Shown here piece after piece: positions 40,437-48,928 of a stretch of DNA of 64,000 nucleotides. Position numbers and translations under genes: made by a program. Source of the stretch: Halorubrum lacusprofundi ATCC 49239 (GTDB lineage Archaea > Halobacteriota > Halobacteria > Halobacteriales > Haloferacaceae); the NCBI RefSeq assembly GCF_000022205.1, contig NC_012029.1, positions 1,984,001 through 2,048,000 of the forward strand, given 5' to 3'. The notes under the pieces are model-generated. The model worked only from the letters and a program-made list of their open reading frames with translations, ran no database searches and was not told where the DNA came from. Within the stretch, counting starts at the first letter, position 1; each line of letters starts with the position of its first letter.

Positions 40437-41423
40437 AAGCGCCTCGCTCGCGGGCGCGAAGTCGATCGTCTGTCCCCGCCCGTCCTCGCTTGCTCGCTTA
40501 TAAAGCATGTGCGCGGCCGCGACCGTCTCGATACCGGTCCCGCCCGAGTCGAAGACGGTCACCTCGTCGTCGCTCGTCCGGCCCGGATGCTCGCCGGCGA
40601 CGACCTCGCCCAGATCGGCGGCGACGTGGTCCTCGTCGATCAGCCCCGCCTCGATCGCCGCGAGGAACGACCCGGCGTCCTGCGCCGCCCGCGCCCGGAT
40701 ATCGGGGACGTACGTCGCCCGCGCGATCAGCTCGGGCGGCAGCTCGTTCTTCTTCGGGTGATACTGCCCCATTGCCGTTACGTGGGTACCGGGCTCGACA
40801 TCGGCGTCGTCGATCACGGGCTCGCTCGCGGTCGTCGCGGTGATCACCACGTCGGCGCCGTCAAGGGCCTCGCTCGCGCTCGCGACCGCCGACACGTCGG
40901 CGTCGAGCCGGTCGTCGAACTCCTCGGCGAACGCCTCGCGGTTCTCCGCGGTCGGGGAGAACACCCGAACGGCCTCGAAGTCGCGCACGGTCGCGGTCGT
41001 CGCGAGCTGGCCGCGGGCCTGCGCGCCGCTCCCGATCACGGCGATCTCGGTCGCGTCAGCGCGAGCGAGCGCGTCCACCGCGACCGCGCCCGCAGCACCC
41101 GTTTTAAACGGGTTCATCGACGCGCCGTCGAGTAGCGCGAGCGGCTCGCCCGACTCGGCGTCGAACAACGGCGTCATGAACCACGCGTCGCCCGCGCCGA
41201 AGCCGGCGGAGTAGGTGTACCCGCCCATCGCGCCGGTCTCCGGAAGCACCGCGGCGTAGGTGGTGAGCATTCCCGGCGGCTCGCGGTTGAGCAGTTTCGT
41301 CCGCGGCTCCGCGGGCGCGCCTTCGCCGATCTGGCGGTAGGCGTCGCGAACGACCGCGACGTAGTCGGCCGGTTCGGCGAGGTCGTCGACATCGGCGCTT
41401 GTCAGGAACAGGGTGTCGGTCAT
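40425..41423 (-). CDS. Ornithine cyclodeaminase / mu-crystallin family dehydrogenase
   Basis: The 332-residue protein has the family's N-terminal substrate segment with the conserved Lys in EPRTKLLNREPPGML and the Tyr in MGGYTYSAGF, and a Rossmann domain with IAVIGSGAQARGQLATTATV (about residues 128-147) and GADVVITATTASEPVI. Members convert ornithine to proline, or act as alanine or imine dehydrogenases; the true substrate cannot be read from sequence. The end carries a 15-bp tandem duplication. The start at 41423 is a plain ATG with a sensible N-terminus. Confidence 0.9.
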   Translation of the reverse strand: MTDTLFLTSADVDDLAEPADYVAVVRDAYRQIGEGAPAEPRTKLLNREPPGMLTTYAAVLPETGAMGGYTYSAGFGAGDAWFMTPLFDAESGEPLALLDGASMNPFKTGAAGAVAVDALARADATEIAVIGSGAQARGQLATTATVRDFEAVRVFSPTAENREAFAEEFDDRLDADVSAVASASEALDGADVVITATTASEPVIDDADVEPGTHVTAMGQYHPKKNELPPELIARATYVPDIRARAAQDAGSFLAAIEAGLIDEDHVAADLGEVVAGEHPGRTSDDEVTVFDSGGTGIETVAAAHMLYKRASEDGRGQTIDFAPASEALTGK

Positions 41424-41513
41424 ACCGACCCGGTCGGGCGCGAGGGACTAAACCGTACAGGGAATCGGGCGCGAACGAGGGGAGGAAAACGATGAGACGC
41501 AGAGACCGACGGC

Positions 41514-41924
41514 CTACCGGAACCGGAAGTACAGCGCGCGCCAGCCGCCGAGCACGACCGATCCGAGGACGAGCATGACCGCCGCGAACGTCAGGGCGGC
41601 GCTGCCGCGGAAGACGAAGTGGCGGAGCGCCAGCCCGACGACCGCGGCCGGGATCCACGACCGGATGGCCAGCGGAACCGACGACTTCGCGGTCTCGACC
41701 GCGCCGGCCGAGTACGCGCCGATCAGGGGCGCGACGAGGATCCACCCGATCAGGAACGGCGCGTACACTTCGAGCAGGTACAGGGGGTTCGCGGACAGGA
41801 ACTCGACGGTGCTGTGGTTGAGTGCGCCGATCGTCAACAGCACGATCAGTGCGATCAGGTCGCCGATCGCGAGGGGTACGGCGTCGCGGTCGAGGCGTGT
41901 TGCGAGGAACGACGAGTCAGCCAT
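41514..41924 (-). CDS. DUF3054 membrane protein
   Basis: The 136-residue protein has four hydrophobic helices: DLIALIVLLTIGALNH at about 22-37, YLLEVYAPFLIGWILVAPLI at about 49-68, AVVGLALRHFVF and ALTFAAVMLVLGSVVLGGWR. The loop GAYSAGAVETAKSS and the final WRALYFRFR are typical of DUF3054, found in actinobacteria and Halobacteria. Function unknown. It stands upstream of, and in line with, the ornithine cyclodeaminase gene. Confidence 0.85.
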   Translation of the reverse strand: MADSSFLATRLDRDAVPLAIGDLIALIVLLTIGALNHSTVEFLSANPLYLLEVYAPFLIGWILVAPLIGAYSAGAVETAKSSVPLAIRSWIPAAVVGLALRHFVFRGSAALTFAAVMLVLGSVVLGGWRALYFRFR

Positions 41925-42028
41925 ATCAACTCGTCAGAGTCCCCCCCACTTTGTACGTACGGATTCGGTCCGTTGGCCGAAATCGGCCGGCGGCGACGAA
42001 GCCGTCAACTCCGCCGACCGCAGCAAAC

Positions 42029-43276
42029 TCACTCGTACAGCGGGTGCTCGTCGCACAGCTCGACGACGCGCTCGCCGACCTCGTAGATCACGTCGTCGCT
42101 GTCTACGTTGTCGACGACGCGGTGGATGAGGTCGCCGACCTCCTCCATTACGTCCGCGTCGAAGCCGCGAGTGGTGACTCCGGCGGTCCCGACGCGAATC
42201 CCCGAGGGATTGAACGGCGAGCGGGTCTCGCCGGGGACCGTGTTCCCGTTAAGAACGATGTTCGCGGCCGCGAGCGCATCCGCGGCGTCGCCGCCGGGCA
42301 GGTCCGGGTGCGAGTCCCGGAGGTCGACTAACACGAGGTGGTTGTCGGTGCCGCCGGAGACGAGGGAGAACCCGTGGTCCTGCAGCGTCTCGGCGAGTAC
42401 CTCGGCGTTGTCGACCACGTTCTGCGCGTACTCGTCGAACGAGGGATCGAGCGCCTCCTTGAACCCCACCGCCTTGCCGGCGATGTTGTGCATGAGCGGC
42501 CCGCCCTGCCCGCCGGGGAACACCGCCTTGTCGATGTCGTCCGCGAACTCCTCGTCGCACATCACGATCCCGCCGCGACCGGCCCGGATCGTCTTGTGCG
42601 TCGAGCCGGTGACGAAGTCGGCGACGCCGACCGGCGAGGGGTGGACGCCCGCGGCGACGAGCCCGGTGATGTGGGCGATGTCGGCGAGGTGGTAGGCGTC
42701 GACGGCGTCGGCGGCCGCCTGAATCTCCTCCCAGTCGACCGTGCGCGGATACGCGGAGTAGCCGGAGACGACGATGTCCGGCTCGAACTCCTCGGCGGCC
42801 TCGCGGAGCCCCTCGTAGTCGATGTAGCCGGTGTCGGCGTCGACCTCGTACTGCTCGACCTCGTAGATCTGCCCGGTGAAGTTCGCGGGGTGGCCGTGCG
42901 AGAGGTGGCCGCCGTGGTTCAGATCGAGCGAGAGGATCTTGTCGCCGGGATCGAGTACGGCGTAGTAGACCGCCTGGTTCGCCTGCGTTCCGGAGTGCGG
43001 CTGGACGTTGACGTGGTCGGCGCCCCACAGCTCTTTCGCGCGATCGATCGCGAGCGTCTCGACCTCGTCGGCGTACTCGCAGCCGGCGTAGTAGCGCTCG
43101 CCCGGATACCCCTCCGCGTACTTGTTCGTGAGGACGCTCCCCTGCGCCTCCAGTACCGCCTCACTGACGTGGTTCTCGCTGGCGATCATCGCGAGCGTCT
43201 GCTCCTGCCTGTCTCGCTCCCCGGCCAGCGCGTCGGCGACCTCGGGATCGACCTCCCGGACGTGCTCGTGGTCCAT
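42029..43276 (-). CDS. glyA: Serine hydroxymethyltransferase
   Basis: The 415-residue PLP enzyme interconverts serine and glycine with a folate. Motifs: MIASENHVSEAVLEAQGSVL (about 28-47), NKYAEGYPGERYYAGCEYAD, NVQPHSGTQANQAVYYAVLD, HLADIAHITGLVAAGVHPSP, and the Schiff-base lysine in TGSTHKTIRAGRGG. The ATG at 43276 is favoured because a minus-strand GATTAATG TATA box (about 43304) is about 27 bases away; a longer frame from 43411 is rejected. FolD, often adjacent in Halobacteria, is not here. Confidence 0.95.
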   Translation of the reverse strand: MDHEHVREVDPEVADALAGERDRQEQTLAMIASENHVSEAVLEAQGSVLTNKYAEGYPGERYYAGCEYADEVETLAIDRAKELWGADHVNVQPHSGTQANQAVYYAVLDPGDKILSLDLNHGGHLSHGHPANFTGQIYEVEQYEVDADTGYIDYEGLREAAEEFEPDIVVSGYSAYPRTVDWEEIQAAADAVDAYHLADIAHITGLVAAGVHPSPVGVADFVTGSTHKTIRAGRGGIVMCDEEFADDIDKAVFPGGQGGPLMHNIAGKAVGFKEALDPSFDEYAQNVVDNAEVLAETLQDHGFSLVSGGTDNHLVLVDLRDSHPDLPGGDAADALAAANIVLNGNTVPGETRSPFNPSGIRVGTAGVTTRGFDADVMEEVGDLIHRVVDNVDSDDVIYEVGERVVELCDEHPLYE

Positions 43277-43465
43277 GTAGGAACCCCCGTTCGATCGCAC
43301 ATTAATCCTTGCGTCACGTCGGTGGTCCCGTATCTCACTTCGGCGACGATCGGTGCAAAGATCGAATCCGCCATTTTCGAGGGTTTCGACGGCTAAAGAC
43401 ACGTTGTTCACTCTCCGAATCCCGTTAATATTAAATACGCAACTGGCTTTTATCCGGAGAGATAA

Positions 43466-44281
43466 ATGGTGTCGAATTTACTGGAGGCAGACGTCGAAAA
43501 TGTCCTCGACGCGGCGTTCGCGGGGGACGATCAAGAGCTGTTCGTCGTCGACCCCTCTGCGGAGACGATAGTGTCGCTGGTCGAGGCGGCAATCGATCGC
43601 GACGACCTACCGGAGATGTCGATGCTCGTCGACGAACGGACGCTGAAGGATGTGATGGAGGACTTCCTCGTCGCGTCGAAGGCGGCCGACCTCGTCGCTG
43701 ACGGTGTACTCGACCTCCGGCTGCTCGGCGAGACAGTCGACAACGCGCTGTTCGTCTCCCCGTCGCGAGTCGTCGTGCTCGTGAGCACCGACGACCGCGT
43801 CGCCGCGCTTGCCTCGGACGACGACGAGTTCGTCGCCGAGGTGTTCGAGACCCACAGCGACGCCTTCGCGGACGCCGAGACGTACGGTCTCCGAACCCCC
43901 GCGATCAGTCGCGTCCGGGAGACGATGGCAGCCGAGATCGGCGAGGCGACCCGCGAGGACTTCGACGCCGTGCTCGCCGCGATGGACTCCGCCCGTGGCG
44001 CCGACGGCGAGGTCGACGAAGTGACCGTCGCACTGCTCGTCGCCGCGAAGAACGACGTGCTCCTGTACGACATCTCGAAGTGGGGCGAGGACGTGGGGAT
44101 CGCCTCGAAGGCGACGTTCTCCCGCACGAAGACCCGCCTCGAAGACCTCGGGATCATCGACACGGAGAAGGTCCCGATCGACGTCGGCCGCCCCCGCCTC
44201 CGGCTCAAGCTCGGCGACGAGCGCCTCAACGGCCTCGACGCCGCCGAGCTCGCCGCCGAAGTTGCGGAGATGATGGCCTAA
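43466..44281 (+). CDS. Transcriptional regulator, TbsP-like (DUF5821)
   Basis: The 271-residue protein has an N-terminal alpha/beta domain (MVSNLLEADVENVLDAAFAG, LFVVDPSAETIVSLVEAAID), a middle part containing LLGETVDNALFVSPSRVVVL, and a C-terminal winged helix with YDISKWGEDVGIASKATFSR and TKTRLEDLGIIDTEK. I recall this family in Haloferax as TbsP, a regulator of gluconeogenic genes with TrmB, but that identification is from memory. TATA-like sequences (ATATTAAATA at 43428; CTTTTATCC at 43447) precede the ATG. Adjacent to glyA in divergent orientation. Confidence 0.78.
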   Translation: MVSNLLEADVENVLDAAFAGDDQELFVVDPSAETIVSLVEAAIDRDDLPEMSMLVDERTLKDVMEDFLVASKAADLVADGVLDLRLLGETVDNALFVSPSRVVVLVSTDDRVAALASDDDEFVAEVFETHSDAFADAETYGLRTPAISRVRETMAAEIGEATREDFDAVLAAMDSARGADGEVDEVTVALLVAAKNDVLLYDISKWGEDVGIASKATFSRTKTRLEDLGIIDTEKVPIDVGRPRLRLKLGDERLNGLDAAELAAEVAEMMA

Positions 44282-44380
44282 CCGGCCGAAGATCCGAAAC
44301 CCGTTCTCGTCCGTCCCGCCCCGTTCTGTCCCGATACCGTCACCCGCGGCTTTTTTTCGGTCCTTCGCCTCGGAAGTGAC

Positions 44381-46072
44381 ATGGATATCGGACTTGTCGG
44401 TGACGGCCCCGCGGTCGAGGCCGTCTCGGCCGCGCTCGGCGACGTCGACGTGAACGTGATGCCCGTCGAAGTGGGGCTGCTCGACGGGTTCGACCTCGCG
44501 GTCGTGGTCGACACCGCCGGATCGGAGACGTTCGCCGCCGCCAACGAGCACCTGGACCGCTGGGTCGCAATCGAGGTCGGCGGACTCGGCGGCGTCCCCC
44601 TGGAGCCTGTCGACGCCGCGGTGACCGCCTTCGACGAGACCTGCTACGACTGCCTCCGGCGACGCGTCGCCAGCGGCGGAGCCGAGCCCGCCGACGCGCC
44701 GGCCGGCCGCCGGTCGGCCGTGCGCTACGCCGGCGCGCTGGCCGGGCGCCGCGTCATCCAACTGCTCGCCGGCGACCCGGTCGCCGACACGGTCGTCGAG
44801 GTACCGGGTGCCGAGCGCACCCTCCTCCCGGTTCCCGGCTGTGACTGCGGCGCCGACCCGGGCGACGCGCTGCCCCGCGAGCATCAGGAGCGATCGCTAT
44901 CGGACGCGATCGACCGCGCGGAGCGGGCGGTCGATCCCCGAATTGGTCTGCTCTCGGAGGTGGGCGAACAGGAGTCGTTCCCCGTGCCGTACTACGTCGC
45001 GCGGGTCGCCGACACGACGCCCTTCTCCGACGCGCGGGCGGCCGAGTTCGGCGGCGGCGTCGACGCCGGGTGGGACGCCGCGTTCATGAAGGCGCTCGGC
45101 GAGGGGTTAGAGCGGTACGCCGCCGGAGTCTACCGCGGGGCGTCGTTCACGCGCGCGCCGGCCGCGAACGTCCCGAATCCCGTGGCGCCCGACGCGTTCG
45201 TCCGTCCCGAGAGCGCGGAGCCGTACGCCCGCGACGACCGACTTCCGTGGGTGACCGGCGAGCATCTCGGAACCGGGGAGGTCGCGAGTCTGCCGGCGGA
45301 GTTCGTCCACTTCCCGCCGCCGGAGAACCGGTATCGGCCCGCGATCACGACCGGGCTCGGCCTCGGAAACTCCGGACCGCACGCGGCGCTGTCGGGACTC
45401 TACGAGGCGATCGAGCGCGACGCGACGATGACAAGTTGGTACTCGACGGCCGACCCGCTCGGAATCGAGGTCGACGACGAGGGGTTCGCGGAACTGGAGA
45501 AACGCGCCCGCACCGAGTCGCTGTCGGTGACCCCGCTCCTCGTCACGACCGACATCGACGTGCCCGTCGTCGCGGTCGGCGTGCATCGCGAGGGCGACTG
45601 GCCCCGCTTCGCGGCGGGGTCGGGCGCCGACCTCGATCCCGCCGCCGCGGCCCGGAGCGCGCTCGCGGAGGCGCTCCAGAACTGGACCGAACTCCGGTCG
45701 ATGGGTCCCGACGCGGCCGCAAAGCAGGGTGCGGCGATCGGTCGCCACGCCGACTTCCCGGCGGAGACGCGGGCGTTCTTCGACGCGGACGCGACGGTCC
45801 CCGCCGAATCGCTCGGCGAGCCGGAGCTGTCGGGAGGCGACGAGCTAGCCGCCGTCGTCGACCGCGCCGAGGCGGTCGGACTGGAGCCGTACGTCGCGCG
45901 GACGACGACCCGAGACCTCGCCGCGCTCGGCTTCGAGGCGGTCCGCGTGCTCGTTCCCGGCGCGCAGCCGCTGTTCACCGGCGACCCGTTCTTCGGCGAC
46001 CGCGCCCGCGACGTGCCCCGATCGATGGGGTTCGAGCCCGACTTGGAGAAGGCGTACCACCCGTTCCCCTGA
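44381..46072 (+). CDS. YcaO-family protein with E1-like/zinc N-terminal region
   Basis: The 563-residue protein combines an N-terminal region of about 165 residues with a C-terminal YcaO domain. The N-terminal part starts like a Rossmann domain (MDIGLVGDGPAVEAVSAAL) and has paired cysteines C88/C91 and C154/C156 (CYDC, CDCG), as in the zinc-bearing docking part of azole-forming cyclodehydratases. The YcaO part has ATP-site acidic residues in FMKALGEGLERYAAG and LYEAIERDATMTSWY, and ends KAYHPFP. YcaO enzymes activate peptide amides with ATP to form azoles, thioamides or amidines. No precursor peptide, TfuA or dehydrogenase gene is nearby. A TATA-like CTTTTTTTC is 27 bases upstream. Confidence 0.85.
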   Translation: MDIGLVGDGPAVEAVSAALGDVDVNVMPVEVGLLDGFDLAVVVDTAGSETFAAANEHLDRWVAIEVGGLGGVPLEPVDAAVTAFDETCYDCLRRRVASGGAEPADAPAGRRSAVRYAGALAGRRVIQLLAGDPVADTVVEVPGAERTLLPVPGCDCGADPGDALPREHQERSLSDAIDRAERAVDPRIGLLSEVGEQESFPVPYYVARVADTTPFSDARAAEFGGGVDAGWDAAFMKALGEGLERYAAGVYRGASFTRAPAANVPNPVAPDAFVRPESAEPYARDDRLPWVTGEHLGTGEVASLPAEFVHFPPPENRYRPAITTGLGLGNSGPHAALSGLYEAIERDATMTSWYSTADPLGIEVDDEGFAELEKRARTESLSVTPLLVTTDIDVPVVAVGVHREGDWPRFAAGSGADLDPAAAARSALAEALQNWTELRSMGPDAAAKQGAAIGRHADFPAETRAFFDADATVPAESLGEPELSGGDELAAVVDRAEAVGLEPYVARTTTRDLAALGFEAVRVLVPGAQPLFTGDPFFGDRARDVPRSMGFEPDLEKAYHPFP

Positions 46073-46142
46073 GACGGTCCAGCACGCTCCCGCGTTTGCC
46101 CCATCCCCCCGGTTTAAGCCGCTCCCAACCCCTCACTCGCCC

Positions 46143-46481
46143 ATGGACGTACTCCCAGACGCGGACGTCGAGGCGGTGGAGGCGGTCGACGGCGTGTTCC
46201 TCACGCAGGGCGCCGCCGGCGACGAGACGAGCATCCAGCGGTTCGTCATCGACCCGGGCGCCGAAGTCCCCGAGCACGACCACCCCCACGAGCAGGTCGG
46301 CGTGATCACCGAGGGGACAATCACCTTCGTCGTCGACGGCGAGGACCGCGTGGTTGAAGCCGGAGACACGTATGTGATTCCGGGCAGCGAGCCGCACGCG
46401 GCGCGCAACGACGGCGACGAGGAAGTCGTCGGCTACGACATCTTCTCGCCGCCGCGGGCGAACCCGGACTGGCAGGAGTGA
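46143..46481 (+). CDS. Cupin domain protein
   Basis: The 112-residue protein has the two cupin motifs: PEHDHPHEQVGVITEGTITF (about residues 42-61) with the His-His-Glu metal ligands, and AGDTYVIPGSEPHAARNDGD with the last His. It could be a metal-binding enzyme or sensor; the substrate is unknown. Its own TATA-like GTTTAAGC lies about 27 bases upstream, so co-transcription with the YcaO gene 70 bases before is not required, but the closeness is notable. Confidence 0.87.
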   Translation: MDVLPDADVEAVEAVDGVFLTQGAAGDETSIQRFVIDPGAEVPEHDHPHEQVGVITEGTITFVVDGEDRVVEAGDTYVIPGSEPHAARNDGDEEVVGYDIFSPPRANPDWQE

Positions 46482-46531
46482 GTCGGGGGCGCGTCGTCGA
46501 CGATGGATCGATGAGCGGGCGTCGGCGTAAT

Positions 46532-46840
46532 TATTTATAAATAGATATGCGGTGGCGCGTGCCTCCGAGCGCCCTATGGGCGCGAGTAGGGAGAGACCGA
46601 AGGTCTCTCTGACAGCCGGCGGCGAAGCCGCCAGCGAGAGCACGCGCGAGGCTGGGGAGGGGTGAGGCTGCGGTTGCGGTGCGGGGCAGGGCTGGGACTC
46701 AAAGGGGTAGTCGCGAGTCGTCGCAGCTGGAGCTTTGGAAGCGGTCACCGACGATCCGTCGTTAACCGCTTATAAGCGATCGGCTGGGGATTTGAAGGCG
46801 TTCACCGTCGATCTGTAGCCAGCCATTTATAAACGATCAC
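46532..46840 (+). repeat. Intergenic repeat family, copy B (longest)
   Basis: This element occupies most of the 456-base gap between the cupin and beta-RFAP synthase genes. In order: a TTTATAAATAG cap, GCGGTGGCGCGTGCC, three hairpins (GCGCCC-TAT-GGGCGC at 46569-46583; GAGAGACC-GAA-GGTCTCTC at 46591-46609; GGCGGC-GAA-GCCGCC at 46618-46632), GAGCACGCGCGAGG, CTGGGGAGGGGTGAGGCTGC, GGGACTCAAAGGGG, and two 57-60 bp units ending TTATAAGCGATC and TTTATAAACGATC. The units read GALEAVTDDPSLTAYKRSA and GDLKAFTVDL-stop-PAIYKRS. The rest of the gap holds the downstream gene's promoter. Confidence 0.8.
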
Positions 46841-46937
46841 GCCGATCGCAACACGCCAATCCACGATCTGCATTCGGGGGCAATGCCCGCCACAGTCACG
46901 CACCCTTTATCAGTCCGTCCCGAACCACGACGCAACC

Positions 46938-47939
46938 ATGGCACGCGTGAGCGCCGGGGCGCGGCTCCACTTCGGCTTCTGTAACCTCAGCCTCTCGCAC
47001 GAGCGGCTGTACGGCGCCCTCGGGCTCGGGCTCGCGGAACCTCGCGTCGTCGTCGACGCGGAGCCAGATTCGGAGATAACCGTCGCTGTCGAGACGCCCA
47101 CAACTGATTCAGCCACCCGCAACGACATCCGCGAGTACGCCACCACCGCCACCGACCTGCTCGGCGTCGATGGCGCCCAAATCACGGTCCACGAGACGCT
47201 CCCGCGCCACGCCGGACTCGGGAGCGGCACCCAGCTGGCCGCGGCGACGCTCGCAGCGGTCGCGGCCGCCCACGGGAAGGACCCCCGCGTCCGCGAGCGC
47301 GCCCCGGCGCTCGGCCGCGGCGGGCGCTCGGGCGTCGGCGTCGCGACCTTCGAGGCGGGCGGGTTCGTGCTCGACGCGGGCCACCCCACCGCACGGTTCA
47401 CCACCGACCGCCCCGCCGACGGCGAGTGGACCGTGCCGCCGGTGGCCGCCCGCCACGCCGTCCCCGACGACTGGCGGTTCCTGCTCGTGCGCCCCGACGC
47501 CGACCCAGGCCGGAGCGGTGACGCCGAGGACGACGCGATGCGGACCGCGGTCGAGCGGGCGGAACCCGGGCTCGCAGACCGGATCGGCGGGATCGTCACC
47601 CGGCGCGTGCTCCCCGCGATCGCGACCGGGAACGCCGAGCGCTTCGGCGCCGCAGTCGCGGAGATCGGCCGGCTCAACGGTGCGTGGTACGCCGACGAAC
47701 AGGGCGGGGTCTACCGCCCGCCGGTCGGCGACGTGGTCGCATCGCTGTCGGACGCCGCGGCCGTGTTCGGCGCCGGGCAGTCGTCGTGGGGGCCGACCGT
47801 ATACGGAATCACGGACGCCGCGAACGCGACTGCGGCCGCGAGCGCGGGCGAGCGCGCCCTCGACGAGGCGGGCGTTGACGGGTCGGTCTCGGTCGTCGAG
47901 GCGGCCAACGGCGGGGCGCGGGTGACGGGGCGGGAGTGA
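46938..47939 (+). CDS. mptG: Beta-ribofuranosylaminobenzene 5'-phosphate synthase-like GHMP protein
   Basis: The 333-residue protein belongs to the GHMP superfamily in the beta-RFAP synthase group: MARVSAGARLHFGFCNLSLS at the start, HETLPRHAGLGSGTQLAAAT (about 90-109) as the phosphate-binding loop, GRGGRSGVGVATFEAGGFVL, and QSSWGPTVYGITD near the end. The methanogen enzyme couples 4-hydroxybenzoate or pABA with PRPP in methanopterin synthesis; Halobacteria use a folate-like pterin, and the exact product here is inferred. TATA-like CTTTATCAG is about 28 bases upstream. The repeat copy B ends about 100 bases upstream. Confidence 0.87.
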   Translation: MARVSAGARLHFGFCNLSLSHERLYGALGLGLAEPRVVVDAEPDSEITVAVETPTTDSATRNDIREYATTATDLLGVDGAQITVHETLPRHAGLGSGTQLAAATLAAVAAAHGKDPRVRERAPALGRGGRSGVGVATFEAGGFVLDAGHPTARFTTDRPADGEWTVPPVAARHAVPDDWRFLLVRPDADPGRSGDAEDDAMRTAVERAEPGLADRIGGIVTRRVLPAIATGNAERFGAAVAEIGRLNGAWYADEQGGVYRPPVGDVVASLSDAAAVFGAGQSSWGPTVYGITDAANATAAASAGERALDEAGVDGSVSVVEAANGGARVTGRE

Positions 47940-47999
47940 GGCGAGCGGGGACCGCGAACGAGCAACAACACTAAGGGGAGCGGCGTTCCCATACGGGAC

Positions 48000-48836
48000 A
48001 TGCCGAGTCTTCCGTTCGGCGTCGCCCGGCTCGACTCGATCCTCGAGGGCGGGGCGCCGCCGGGGAACGTCGTGTTGCTCGCGGGCGAGTCCGGCGCCGG
48101 CGCGCGCGAGTTCCTGTACACCAGCGCGGCGATGAACGCCCTCGGACACGCCGACGCGGAGCTGTTCGACCTTTACTACGGCGACCTCCCCGCCGACGCG
48201 GCACTCCCGGATGAGGTTCACTACCTCTCTTTTACCGCCGACACGGGCGCACTCACCCGCGAGATGGGATACACGATGGCCGACGAGATCGTCGACGCCG
48301 CGATCGACGGGATCGAGTTCCGGGACCTCTCGCCGGAGTATTTCCAGCTCAGCCCGATCCCGCGCGACTGGTACGAAGACGAGACGGCGTCGATCACGGA
48401 GCTGGGCGACCGCGGCGAGTACGAGGACGTGCTCACCGCGTTCGGCGACTACCTGTCGGCACACGCCGACGACAGCCTCGTCTGTATCGACTCCGTGACC
48501 GATCTCGTCTCGATGGTCGACGACGACACCGAGTGGAGCGACGTGGCGATGGTGATGAAGGGGCTCAAGAAGGCGGCCTACGAGTGGGGCGGGCTCACCC
48601 TCGTGTTGGTGAACACCGACTCGATCACCGACCGCGAGTTCGGCGCGCTGATGGACGCGGCGGGCGGCACCCTCCAGTTCACGTGGGAGAGCGGCGGCTC
48701 GCAGCGCGCCAGAACAATGTTCGTCCGCGAGTTCCGCGGCGTGCTCTCCCGGCTGGAGTCCGAGAACATCGTCCGCTTCGAGACCGAGATCCACGAGGGC
48801 GGCTTCGACATCAGCGACGTGCGCAAGATCCGGTGA
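48000..48836 (+). CDS. RecA/KaiC-fold protein (haloarchaeal HTR-like family) with degenerate Walker A
   Basis: The 278-residue protein has a KaiC-like start (PFGVARLDSILEGGAPPGNV), then VLLAGESGAGAREFLYTSAA where the Walker A Lys-Ser/Thr is Arg-Glu, and a Walker B-like strand DDSLVCIDSVTDLVSMVDDD. The end reads TFVREFRGVLSRLES-like, resembling other RecA-fold archaeal proteins of the HTR-like group. Such proteins lacking the Walker lysine may bind but not hydrolyse ATP. It is the first of three same-strand genes (48000-50549), the others being zinc proteins. TATA-like CACTAAGGG is about 27 bases upstream. Confidence 0.83.
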   Translation: MPSLPFGVARLDSILEGGAPPGNVVLLAGESGAGAREFLYTSAAMNALGHADAELFDLYYGDLPADAALPDEVHYLSFTADTGALTREMGYTMADEIVDAAIDGIEFRDLSPEYFQLSPIPRDWYEDETASITELGDRGEYEDVLTAFGDYLSAHADDSLVCIDSVTDLVSMVDDDTEWSDVAMVMKGLKKAAYEWGGLTLVLVNTDSITDREFGALMDAAGGTLQFTWESGGSQRARTMFVREFRGVLSRLESENIVRFETEIHEGGFDISDVRKIR

Positions 48837-48907
48837 GCGGCCCCCGAGTATCGATCCGGAGAATGACGCGACAGATTACTTAAGTCTGCTCCCTAAACGG
48901 AGCGTAG

Positions 48908-48928
48908 ATGACGAGGGACCCTCGATGA
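48908..48928 (+). promoter_or_regulatory. Leaderless six-codon mini-ORF overlapping the coiled-coil gene start
   Basis: A TATA-like ATTACTTAAG at 48875-48884 lies about 28 bases before an ATG that encodes MTRDPR and stops at TGA (48926-48928). That stop overlaps the ATG of the coiled-coil protein at 48925 (ATGA). It is very short, so chance is more likely here than for the other three cases. Confidence 0.33.

Noticed and set aside
40490..40505. TTATAAAG inside the ornithine cyclodeaminase gene as a repeat-family cap
   Set aside because: It is within coding sequence (Leu-Tyr-Lys codons) and lacks the neighbouring repeat words.
44340..44360. Poly-T tract before the YcaO gene as a terminator
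   Set aside because: It is 27 bases upstream of the ATG and so fits better as the TATA region of a leaderless promoter; it could still serve both purposes.
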